From DATLXU01 sp035575515 (GTDB taxonomy: Bacteria; Acidobacteriota; Blastocatellia; UBA7656), in the NCBI GenBank assembly GCA_035575515.1, contig DATLXU010000105.1, forward strand, positions 1 through 17,892: a stretch of DNA of 17,892 bases. The letters are read 5' to 3'. Position numbers and translations under genes: made by a program. The notes beneath the pieces were generated by a model. That model was given only the letters and a program-made list of their open reading frames with translations. It ran no database searches and was not told the origin of the DNA. This document shows positions 7,506-14,168 of the stretch, piece after piece (position 1 is the first letter of the stretch; each line of letters starts with the position of its first letter).

Positions 7506-7816
7506 AATCAACTTCCTCAACGTCCAGCTTCGAAGCTTGCGGCAATCGCGCCGCTTTAGTATTAAGGGAGAATTGCTCGATTCAACGGCCAGAGAGTTCG
7601 GCTGGCCTGTTTCAATTCACGCTTTCGACAGACCGGCCAGAGGCAGGATTCAAAATTGCCTCCGAAGATTTAGACACTCACTTTACTTGGCCGGTTACGG
7701 TTTCGTCTGCGGGCTGTTTCAGCCCTACGTTTCATTAGAGTGCGGCTGCGGCCATTTGGTTTGAAAAATCAAGGCTGGCGCGCATTAAGAATTTCAGCCG
7801 CGCGGGTTCATCAGCT
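7506..7816. other. Intergenic region upstream of the DUF1800 gene
   Basis: No gene is supported in these 311 bases. It holds the DUF1800 ribosome-binding site (GAGGAAG, 7518-7512 minus), a 12-base perfect palindrome AGCTTCGAAGCT (7526-7537), an interrupted inverted repeat GGCCAG/CTGGCC (7588-7593 and 7602-7607), and the hairpin listed at 7711-7725. A weak minus-strand promoter candidate is TTGAAT (7585-7580) with TACTAA (7561-7556) and an 18-base spacer; only the first element is near consensus. A plus-strand open frame crosses part of the region but continues from antisense of DUF1800 and shows no family signature. Confidence 0.5.
7711..7725. repeat. Short palindrome GGGCTG-TTT-CAGCCC
   Basis: A perfect 6-base-pair stem with a TTT loop in non-coding sequence. 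It resembles the small REP-like hairpins elsewhere in the window. No T-run follows on either strand, so it is not called a terminator. Confidence 0.5.
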
Positions 7817-8863
7817 TCAATCAAAAGCCATCTTCACAGATGAGTCCATATTGCGGGATGCGTGTTCGAGGTGAGCCGTTGCACGGGATTGAATAGTCTC
7901 GACGTGCCGCCAGCGGATGGCGTGAACGCGGCGAAATAGCCTTATCTTCAGATTCGCAACCTCGCTGTTGATGCAATAGAGCGGCTCGCCGTCAGGGTCG
8001 CAATATCGAGCCTGAATCATATCGCGCAGGCGGCACTGCGCAACGCCTTCGATGTAGAGCCGCGTGTTCATCGCCGAAAACGACCAGTAGCCCATCCCCA
8101 GATGCCGCTTCCACTGCTCGGCAAATCGCAAGCGAATGAAGCGATGCTCTTCGCCTCGGTGGCGAAGCATCAGCGAATAAATCGGCGGCAGCGTCTTTCC
8201 CATCCGTCGCGGGCGCGCGGCCAATCCTTCAAAGACAGTTCCCGTATGCGATTCAAACGCATTCGAGTGAACCCATACCCATTCGTCAACGTGCTTGCGC
8301 CCCCATAGATGAGACTGACAGCCCGGCTCATCTTCGAGGATCATCTCGCGCCCATCAACTTCAATCGTTCCGCTGAAGCGCGCATCGAGATTGGGAGAAC
8401 AGACAAATGACGAAGGCCGCGTAACACCCACGAGCGCGCGAGTGATGTGATGATAGCTCTTCTCATTCGGCGTGAAGCTCAAATCCCACGCGATTCGATG
8501 CGCGTCGTCTTCAACGCATCCTGAAGCGCGCGACTGCTCAAGCCTCGCGTCGGCAATCTTCAAGCCGAACGGCCCTTCTTTATCAAGCGCGAAACAATCA
8601 ATCGCATGCTCGCACTTCAATCCGAAATTCTGGTCGGGCCGCGCGCGTTCAAACGCGGCAGCCCAGACGGCAGCCGTCGGCTTATTGCTTGAAACAGTCG
8701 GCGATTCAATTGTGTAGCGAAACCAGAAGCCGCGCTGCGAGGCTCGGTGGTTGAGCGTCAGGAACCAGACTTCGTAATGAGGCGCGCTGCGGCCATCCCA
8801 TCGGCAGAGGTTATCCGTGAAGCTCGCCGCTTGAATCGAAGTGGTCTTGTAGCCAGCCACCAT
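7817..8863 (-). CDS. Tocopherol cyclase/CrtC-like (lipocalin-fold) protein
   Basis: A 348-residue cytoplasmic protein whose pattern resembles the tocopherol cyclase, hydroxyneurosporene dehydrogenase (CrtC) and AttH lipocalin-like group. It begins near GRSAPHYEVWFLTLNH then RGFWFRYTIESP, has repeated W-x-W and G-x-H segments (WDLSFTPNEKSYHH; CQSHLWGRKHVDEWVWVHSN), and EGVAQCRLRDMIQARYCDPDGEP near the end. In this group these features mark two lipocalin-like barrels handling lipid or isoprenoid substrates. I assign the family with moderate confidence and no substrate. The open frame extends upstream to 9139, but that part is translated repeat DNA. The ATG at 8863 has AGGTG 6 bases before it and directly precedes the conserved region. 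Another ATG at 8938 is possible. It is the outermost minus-strand gene, divergent from the CYTH gene. Confidence 0.7.
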   Translation of the reverse strand: MVAGYKTTSIQAASFTDNLCRWDGRSAPHYEVWFLTLNHRASQRGFWFRYTIESPTVSSNKPTAAVWAAAFERARPDQNFGLKCEHAIDCFALDKEGPFGLKIADARLEQSRASGCVEDDAHRIAWDLSFTPNEKSYHHITRALVGVTRPSSFVCSPNLDARFSGTIEVDGREMILEDEPGCQSHLWGRKHVDEWVWVHSNAFESHTGTVFEGLAARPRRMGKTLPPIYSLMLRHRGEEHRFIRLRFAEQWKRHLGMGYWSFSAMNTRLYIEGVAQCRLRDMIQARYCDPDGEPLYCINSEVANLKIRLFRRVHAIRWRHVETIQSRATAHLEHASRNMDSSVKMAFD

Positions 8864-8869
8864 CGGCAA

Positions 8870-8874
8870 CACCT
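8870..8874 (-). promoter_or_regulatory. Ribosome-binding site supporting start at 8863
   Basis: AGGTG on the minus strand, 6 bases before the ATG at 8863. The alternative ATG at 8938 has no comparable site. Confidence 0.45.
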
Positions 8875-9013
8875 GTTGATTGCGGATTGAAAAAGTGGAA
8901 TGCGCTCCCACTACTCCGCAACCGCCGGGCGCAGGCATTGAAGCAGTCTGAGCCTGCGCGTCGTCTTTCGGCTTAGAACTTACCCCAATCTTCGATGCTG
9001 CGGCAACCTTTAA

Positions 9014-9134
9014 GCAGTGGTCAGGGATCAGGTGGCAGTAGCTCCTTTGGAATAAGTTCCCAGAGCCACTTTCAAGGCAACCGTTTCCCTCGTCGCTATC
9101 CTGACCTTTGACCCCGACCCTTGACCACTGCCTC
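9014..9134. repeat. Heptad-unit inverted repeat with nested palindrome (copy B)
   Basis: Left arm units are CAGTGGT, CAGGGAT, CAGGTGG, CAGTAGC (9015-9042). Right arm units are CCTGACC, TTTGACC, CCGACCC, TTGACCA, CTGCCTC (9100-9134). The outer 10 bases pair perfectly (9014-9023 with 9122-9131). The loop holds, at 9044-9077, a palindromic core related to the one in copy A but on the opposite strand. This is the same composite architecture as 1424-1546. Confidence 0.82.
9044..9077 (-). repeat. Palindromic core, copy 2
   Basis: Read on the minus strand it is CCTTGAAA, then GTGGCTC, TGG, GAAC, ending TTCCAAAGG. It aligns with 1468-1499, mostly by transitions. The inner stem is weakened by one C-A mismatch and one G-T wobble. 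Confidence 0.7.
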
Positions 9135-9208
9135 AGCATTGACGCGCGGCGCGTTCAACAGAAATAATTGAGAATTATTCAGCGCAGGATGGACGGAGCC
9201 TTAAGGCG

Positions 9209-9766
9209 ATGACGCTTGAAATCGAAGTCAAGATCGCGTGCGATAATCTCGACAGACTTCGCAATGCCGGATTTGATTTGACGCTTGAAACGCCGCGCCA
9301 CTTTGAAGACAACTGGCTTTTGGATTTGCCCGACGAAAGGCTCTGGAAATCGGGCGCGGCCTTGCGCGTTCGCTCGGTCGAAGGGCGCGGATGGGTGACT
9401 TATAAAGGTGTCGTTATTGAAAGCGCCGAGTCGCCGCTAAAGGTCAGAGAGGAAGTCGAAGCCGAAACAAGCGACCCTGAGCGAATGGTTGAGCTATTCG
9501 AGCGCGTCGGGTTTCATCGCGCGTTCCGGTATCAGAAGTACCGAACGGTTTACAGGCTCGCGCTCGATGGCTCAGAGTTGAAAGTGCTTTTTGATGAAAC
9601 GCCGATGGGCAATTTCATCGAGATCGAAGGCGACGAAGCAGGTGTGCTGTGTGCGCTGCGCGCGGCGGGCTTTTCGATGAGCGACGTCATCAAAGAGAGT
9701 TATCCTGAACTTCAAGCCGCGCGTTGCCGCGCGCGAGGAATCGAACTGGAAGACCTGGTTTTTTAG
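9209..9766 (+). CDS. CYTH domain protein (CyaB/ThTPase-like)
   Basis: A 185-residue CYTH-superfamily protein with the defining E-x-E-x-K motif at residues 4-8 (EIEVK), followed by alternating charged strands: LRVRS, YKG, REEVEAET, KYRTVYRL, FDETPMGNFIEIEG. The acidic and basic residues line a tunnel that binds triphosphates with divalent metal. Known members are class IV adenylate cyclases, thiamine triphosphatases and inorganic triphosphatases; sequence alone does not choose between them. The domain fills the protein. GGAG lies 10 bases before the ATG. It heads a plus-strand run and is followed, across a heptad hairpin that begins on its stop codon, by a nucleotidyltransferase, so a triphosphate- or pyrophosphate-related role near nucleotide sugars is possible but unproved. 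Confidence 0.88.
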   Translation: MTLEIEVKIACDNLDRLRNAGFDLTLETPRHFEDNWLLDLPDERLWKSGAALRVRSVEGRGWVTYKGVVIESAESPLKVREEVEAETSDPERMVELFERVGFHRAFRYQKYRTVYRLALDGSELKVLFDETPMGNFIEIEGDEAGVLCALRAAGFSMSDVIKESYPELQAARCRARGIELEDLVF

Positions 9767-9856
9767 ATGTCAGATGTTAGATGTCAGAGGCTAGTCGAGG
9801 AGCAACTAGCGACTGACTATCAGCCTCTAACATCTGACATCTAACATCTGACATCT
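9765..9856. repeat. Heptad-unit inverted repeat between CYTH and nucleotidyltransferase genes
   Basis: The left arm (9765-9792) is four units: AGATGTC, AGATGTT, AGATGTC, AGAGGCT. The right arm (9822-9856) is five units: AGCCTCT, AACATCT, GACATCT, AACATCT, GACATCT. Arms are fully complementary apart from the one extra unit. Inside, AGTCG and CGACT pair again. The first unit overlaps the CYTH stop (TAG, 9764-9766), and the last ends one base before the next ATG (9858). This is the cleanest example of the 7-base design. Confidence 0.93.
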
Positions 9857-9857
9857 T

Positions 9858-10871
9858 ATGAAGGGAATGATACTGGCAGCAGGGTTCGGCACGCGGCTAT
9901 GGCCGCTGACCGAAGACCGCACGAAACCGGCGATACCTTTTCTGAATCGCCCGCTTATCGCTTATTCGGTCGAATACCTCGCCTCGCATGGCATACGCGA
10001 CATTATTATTAATCTGCATCATCAGCCCGAAAGCGTCCGCCGCGCATTAGGCGACGGCTCGCGCTTCGGCGTTAAGATTCATTATTCGTTTGAAGAAGAG
10101 ATACTTGGCACGTCGGGCGCGCTGGACCGCGTGCGCGAGCTTTTGATTGATGACGATTTCGTAGTAGTAAACGGGAAGATAGTCACCGACATTAATTTAA
10201 ATGAAGCCATCGCCGCTCATCGCGCGAACAGCGCAATCGCCACGCTCGTTTTGAGAGAGAACGCAGCGCGCGAGCATTTCAGCATCGTAGAGATTGACGC
10301 GCGCTCGTGCATTACGTACTTCGCCGGTTTTCCTGAGCCTGTCGCCGCTGAAGTTTCAACCGTCGAAGCGTCGGCTGTTAATCCTTCAACCGGAGTGACA
10401 AAGACCGAACGAGCGCCTTTGATGTTCACAGGGATTCAAGTGCTGTCGCCGCGAATATTCGATTACATCCCGCGCAACTGCTTCTCGCATTCGACGATTC
10501 ACGTCTATCCGAAAGCTATGGAAGCAGGCGAAACCGTGCTGGCGCACATCAGCGAGGGCGATTGGTACGAGATGAGCACGCTTGAGCGTTACCTGGAAGC
10601 GAGCCTGCTCTTCATGCGCAAGCAGGGGCTTTCGATCATCAAAGGCGAAAGGTGTGTGATTGAAGAAGGCGCAACGGTTGAGCAATCCGTTTTGTGGGAC
10701 GGCGTGACGGTCGAGCGCGGAGCTCGCGTGCGCGAATCTGTCTTGGCTGATGACGTGCGAATAACTGCCGGTTCGGTCATCGAGCGCGCGGTCGTAGTGC
10801 GCCGCGATATTCTCGATGAAGTCGAGCGCGGCGAAGTCGTCGGTGAAAATCTTATCGTGCCGCTATCTTGA
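9858..10871 (+). CDS. Sugar-1-phosphate nucleotidyltransferase (COG1208-like)
   Basis: A 337-residue nucleotidyltransferase joining NTP and a sugar-1-phosphate to NDP-sugar plus pyrophosphate. The signature GFGTRLWPLT (9-18) with K23-P24 is complete. The N-terminal Rossmann-like domain runs to about 255, including EGDWYEMSTLERYLEA (233-248). From 256 to the end are hexapeptide-type turns of a left-handed beta helix (IIKGERCVIEEGATVEQSVLW). Residues 160-186 form a low-complexity insert. The metal-site motif usually read as N-G-D is N-G-K here (105-107), and the second acidic position is E238. Relatives include GDP-mannose, dTDP-glucose and UDP-MurNAc pyrophosphorylases (MurU, which lacks the helix domain). 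No Shine-Dalgarno is seen: the whole leader is heptad repeat. It ends 6 bases before the M61 gene. Confidence 0.88.
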   Translation: MKGMILAAGFGTRLWPLTEDRTKPAIPFLNRPLIAYSVEYLASHGIRDIIINLHHQPESVRRALGDGSRFGVKIHYSFEEEILGTSGALDRVRELLIDDDFVVVNGKIVTDINLNEAIAAHRANSAIATLVLRENAAREHFSIVEIDARSCITYFAGFPEPVAAEVSTVEASAVNPSTGVTKTERAPLMFTGIQVLSPRIFDYIPRNCFSHSTIHVYPKAMEAGETVLAHISEGDWYEMSTLERYLEASLLFMRKQGLSIIKGERCVIEEGATVEQSVLWDGVTVERGARVRESVLADDVRITAGSVIERAVVVRRDILDEVERGEVVGENLIVPLS

Positions 10872-10877
10872 TAAGAC

Positions 10878-12824
10878 ATGAAAAGACTTGCACTCGTTAT
10901 TGCTATTCGTTTCCTTGTTGCTGCCTCAATCCTGACAAACGTTGCATCAATGCCCGCGCCTGGCTATTGGCCACAAATAAATCAGGCATTGCGGCAACGC
11001 GCAAGCGGGTTAGGTTTGACCTACACGCTCTCGTTCCCGCAGCCGCATACGCATCTTTACGAAGTCACGTTCAGTATAAGCAACGTCACAACGCCGCAGC
11101 TTGATTTGCAGATGCCGACGTGGACGCCGGGTTCGTACCTCCAGCGCGAGTTCGCGCGCAACGTGCAGGACTTCGCCGCGCGCGACGATGCGGGCCGCGA
11201 GTTAAAGTGGGAGAAGACAGATAAAGCAACGTGGCGCATTGAAGCGGGCGGCTCGTCAACGAAGCCGCAAGCAGTGCAGGTCTTTTATCGAGTCTATGCA
11301 AACGAGCTTTCCGTCCGCACATCGCATCTCGATGCGAGCCACGCTTACTTCAACGGCGCGAGCGTCTTCATGTACGTTCGCGGCGCGACCAATCAGCCGT
11401 TGAGATTAAAGATCAACGCGCCAGCCGGCTGGCGAGTGACCACGCCGCTCGCGCTCGCGCCCGACAAAGACGGCTACTACAGCGCGCCGAATTACGACAT
11501 ACTCGTTGACTCGCCAACAGAAATCGGCACGCATCGTTTGATCGAATTCGACGTGCGCGGTCGTCACCATCGCGTCGCAATCTGGGGCGATGGCAATTAC
11601 GACGAAGCGCGATTGAAAGAAGACCTGCCGAAGATAGTCGAGCAGGGCGCGCGCCTGTTCGGCGGGCTGCCTTACGAGCATTACACCTTCATCATTCACC
11701 TTCAGCCGAACATAGGCGGCGGGCTTGAGCATTTGAACTCGACGACGCTCGAAACGCGGCCCAATGCATTCAAGCCGCGCCGCAACTACGTCGGATTCCT
11801 TGGACTCGCGGCGCACGAATATTTTCATCTGTGGAACGTGAAGCGAATCCGTCCGCAGGCGCTCGGCCCGTTCGATTATCAGCACGAAAACTACACGCGC
11901 GCGCTGTGGGTATCGGAAGGCTTCACGGATTATTACGCGGGGCAATTGCTTCGGCGCGCCGGTTTGATTACTTCGGAAGAGTACCTCGAAGAGTTTGCGC
12001 GCGAGATTATGAATTACGAGCAGACTCCGGGCCGCGAGCATCAGAGCGCGGAAGAATCGAGCTTCGATGCGTGGATAAAGTTTTATCGCCCGGACGAGAA
12101 CAGCCCTAACGCGACCATCTCTTATTACAACAAAGGCTCGCTGCTCGGCTTCCTGTTCGACTTCGAGATTCGCACGCGAACCAAAAACGCGAAGACGCTC
12201 GATGACGTGATGCGTTATCTCTACGAAAACTATGCGCAGCGCGGCGTTGGCTTTCCCGAAAATGAATTGAAGGGCGTGTTTGAAAAGATCGCGGGCGGTG
12301 ATCTTACAGATTTCTGGAAGCGATACGTCAGCGGGACCGCCGAGATTAATTTCGACAGTTACCTGCGGCGCGCAGGATTGAAGCTCGAAAAGAAATATCA
12401 GCCGACGCCGTTCGACGATACGGGCGACAAAGAAAAGAAGAACGAGCAGAAGGACGAGCCGCCGCGCGGCGATCTCGGAATGCGCACGAACGCGACGGGT
12501 GACCGCGTGTTCGTCGCGACGGTGCTCGAAGGATTGCCCGCATACAAAGGCGGCATCAACAGCGGCGATGAGTTGATCGCGATAAACGGCGAGCGCATCA
12601 CGGCTGCGAATCTCGCAGAGCGAATGAGCAGGCTCAAGCCCAACGACAGTGTGTCTGTTGTTGTTGCGCGGCGCGAGCGATTGGTGACGTTCAATCTTAC
12701 GGCTGCGCAAAAACCTTTTGACCGCTACGTCATCACGCCAGTGAAAGACGCGACAGCCGAACAGCGCGCGCTTCAACGGGCGTGGCTCGGCGAAGAGTTA
12801 AAGAGTGATGCTGAGTCGAAGTAG
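10878..12824 (+). CDS. M61 family metallopeptidase with PDZ domain
   Basis: A 648-residue exported zinc peptidase of family M61 (glycyl aminopeptidase type). An N-terminal signal peptide covers about 1-25. The beta-sandwich N-domain has the family motif MPTWTPGSY. Substrate-binding GGGLEHLNS includes E284 and H285. The zinc site is H313-E314-Y-F-H317, with third ligand E347 in WVSEGFTDYY. A charged linker (DDTGDKEKKNEQKDEPPRGD) leads to a C-terminal PDZ domain at about 532-613. All catalytic residues are present and length is typical. The start lies 6 bases after the nucleotidyltransferase stop, so coupling is likely. The known M61 member cleaves N-terminal glycine or alanine. A periplasmic or outer-surface location is inferred. 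Confidence 0.94.
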   Translation: MKRLALVIAIRFLVAASILTNVASMPAPGYWPQINQALRQRASGLGLTYTLSFPQPHTHLYEVTFSISNVTTPQLDLQMPTWTPGSYLQREFARNVQDFAARDDAGRELKWEKTDKATWRIEAGGSSTKPQAVQVFYRVYANELSVRTSHLDASHAYFNGASVFMYVRGATNQPLRLKINAPAGWRVTTPLALAPDKDGYYSAPNYDILVDSPTEIGTHRLIEFDVRGRHHRVAIWGDGNYDEARLKEDLPKIVEQGARLFGGLPYEHYTFIIHLQPNIGGGLEHLNSTTLETRPNAFKPRRNYVGFLGLAAHEYFHLWNVKRIRPQALGPFDYQHENYTRALWVSEGFTDYYAGQLLRRAGLITSEEYLEEFAREIMNYEQTPGREHQSAEESSFDAWIKFYRPDENSPNATISYYNKGSLLGFLFDFEIRTRTKNAKTLDDVMRYLYENYAQRGVGFPENELKGVFEKIAGGDLTDFWKRYVSGTAEINFDSYLRRAGLKLEKKYQPTPFDDTGDKEKKNEQKDEPPRGDLGMRTNATGDRVFVATVLEGLPAYKGGINSGDELIAINGERITAANLAERMSRLKPNDSVSVVVARRERLVTFNLTAAQKPFDRYVITPVKDATAEQRALQRAWLGEELKSDAESK

Positions 12825-12913
12825 CGGTGAAAGATTTCTCGCCTTTGAGTTTATTAAAGCGGCGCGAATGAAGTTTGATTTCGGGAGGACGGCTGTATAA
12901 GCTCTTAGAGGCT

Positions 12914-13038
12914 GATTGAAAGCCCTGAAAGGGCGCAATTCAACAGCCTGTGGCAACGCCACAGGAATGTATAGCGCGACAAGGCAAGCCCTGTAAGGGC
13001 GCGATAAATCTTATGTCGCCCTTACAGGGCTTTCAATC
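12914..13038. repeat. REPIN/MITE-like palindromic element
   Basis: A 125-base element. Its ends are inverted copies of a sequence beginning GATTGAAAGCCCTG (12914-12935 and 13017-13038, one mismatch in 22). An extra direct half-copy is at 12986-13001, which forms a perfect 16-base stem with 13017-13032 around a 15-base spacer. A separate perfect hairpin, CCTGTGGC-AAC-GCCACAGG, is at 12947-12965. No open reading frame is inside. It occupies the gap between the M61 and kinase genes and starts 90 bases after the M61 stop. Confidence 0.8.
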
Positions 13039-13058
13039 GGATATTAGCTCAAACTAGT

Positions 13059-14168
13059 ATGACTTCACCTGCTGAAATGAATCCATCGTCAGTCATAAGC
13101 GAGACAGCCGCTCGCTATTTCAACGCGCCCGCCGAACAAATATCAATCACGAAACTGACCGGCGACGCTTCGACGCGCGCATACTATCGCGCTCAGTCGG
13201 GCGGCACGAGCGTAATCGTCGCGCTCTACAGCGCGCCGTTCGATGAAACAGAGCGCGCGGCTGACAGGCTCGCAAAACTTGAAGCGGCCAATCCGTCGGC
13301 GCGGCTCACATTCGCCAACGACCCTTGCGCACACATCGAAGTCACGACCTTGCTGCTCAAAGCGGGTCTTCCTGTCCCGCGAATACTCGCTTCGTCGGGC
13401 GACGATGCGGTTTTATTGATCGAAGATGTTGGCGATGTGCGATTACAGGATTGGATGATTGGCCGCTCTCAGGAAGAAGTGCGCGGCTCTTACCAACATG
13501 CGATTGAGCTGATTATAAAAATACAGGATGCCACAGAACCGGCTCTGGGAGCCGGTTCCATCTGTTCGCACCTTGCTTTCGACGCGGCGAAGCTGCGATG
13601 GGAACTTGGATTCTTCTTCGCGAATTATTTCAACCGCTATCTTCACATGCGACTTGACGCCGATGTTTCAAACGCCGTGCAGCAGGATTTCAAATACCTG
13701 TGCGAAGAGCTTGCCGCGCGCCCGCGAGTCCTCACGCACCGCGATTACCACGCGCGCAACCTGATGATGCACGATGGCCGCATGTTCATCATTGATTATC
13801 AGGATGCGCGAATGGGCCCCGCAAGCTACGATGTGGCATCGCTCGTAAGCGATCCTTACACGACGCTCGATTGCGAAACGGTCAACGAACTTGTCGAGCG
13901 ATTCATTGAACTGAAATCGAAATCGAATCTGCCGCTGGCCGACGTTGAAGGGTTTCGCCGCGAGCTTCAACTGATGACCGTGCAGCGAATGTTAAAAGCC
14001 GTCGGCACGTATGCTTCGCAGGCCGCGATTGCGAATAATCCGATTTATATCCCCTACATCGAGCCAGCCGTTGACCGCGCGCTTCGAGCCATGCGCTCGC
14101 TTGGCCGCTTCGATGCTACTCGCCGATTGTTAGAACAAGCTCGAAACAAGGATAGAATTGCAAATTAG
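13059..14168 (+). CDS. AmgK-like sugar kinase (COG3178 phosphotransferase)
   Basis: A 369-residue aminoglycoside-phosphotransferase-fold kinase most like COG3178, whose characterised member AmgK phosphorylates the anomeric carbon of MurNAc or GlcNAc for cell-wall recycling. The phosphate-binding loop is LTGDASTR (33-40). The catalytic loop is HRDYHARN (227-234, base D229). The metal-binding IDYQDARMGPASYDVASL has D246 and D249. DPYTTL follows as in the family. Residues 160-167 (EPALGAGS) are encoded by a perfect palindrome (13536-13558), apparently a repeat inserted or fixed in frame, in the loop before the LAFDAAKLRWEL helix. ATG 13059 has no clear Shine-Dalgarno; a later ATG at 13077 is possible. 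A nucleotidyltransferase lies two genes upstream, consistent with an anomeric kinase and pyrophosphorylase pair. The actual sugar is not shown by sequence. Confidence 0.82.
   Translation: MTSPAEMNPSSVISETAARYFNAPAEQISITKLTGDASTRAYYRAQSGGTSVIVALYSAPFDETERAADRLAKLEAANPSARLTFANDPCAHIEVTTLLLKAGLPVPRILASSGDDAVLLIEDVGDVRLQDWMIGRSQEEVRGSYQHAIELIIKIQDATEPALGAGSICSHLAFDAAKLRWELGFFFANYFNRYLHMRLDADVSNAVQQDFKYLCEELAARPRVLTHRDYHARNLMMHDGRMFIIDYQDARMGPASYDVASLVSDPYTTLDCETVNELVERFIELKSKSNLPLADVEGFRRELQLMTVQRMLKAVGTYASQAAIANNPIYIPYIEPAVDRALRAMRSLGRFDATRRLLEQARNKDRIAN
13533..13565 (+). repeat. In-frame palindromic element in kinase gene
   Basis: The arm GAACCGGCTC (13536-13545), loop TGG, and arm GAGCCGGTTC (13549-13558) form a perfect 10-base-pair stem. 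ACAG (13533-13536) and CTGT (13562-13565) add a possible outer stem. Its centre, GGCTCTGGGAGCC, is identical to that of the intergenic core at 1477-1489. It is translated as EPALGAGS with no frame disruption. Confidence 0.85.

Larger units (their letters stand above)
8864..9208. other. Divergent intergenic region
   Basis: These 345 bases separate the minus-strand CrtC-like gene from the plus-strand CYTH gene and must hold both promoters, though none is clear by eye. The main content is the heptad inverted repeat with nested palindrome (9014-9134). A minus-strand frame is open throughout, but its translation over the repeat has no protein-family character. GGAG at 9195-9198 lies 10 bases before the CYTH ATG. 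Confidence 0.55.

Noticed and set aside
8864..9139. N-terminal extension of the CrtC-like protein up to 9139
   Set aside because: Translates the heptad repeat and palindromic core. Conserved protein sequence begins after 8863, where a ribosome-binding site also lies.
9765..9856. Possible CRISPR array from the repeated 7-base units
   Set aside because: Units are adjacent, inverted and only 7 bases long, with no spacers and no cas genes.
11406..12776. A long minus-strand open frame (456 codons) opposite the M61 peptidase
   Set aside because: Antisense shadow of a GC-rich gene with complete M61 motifs. Arg/Val-rich, no family pattern and no ribosome-binding site.
12914..13038. Possible riboswitch or terminator between the M61 and kinase genes
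   Set aside because: No T-run follows any stem, and the terminal inverted repeats fit a REPIN-like element better. No known riboswitch core is recognisable.
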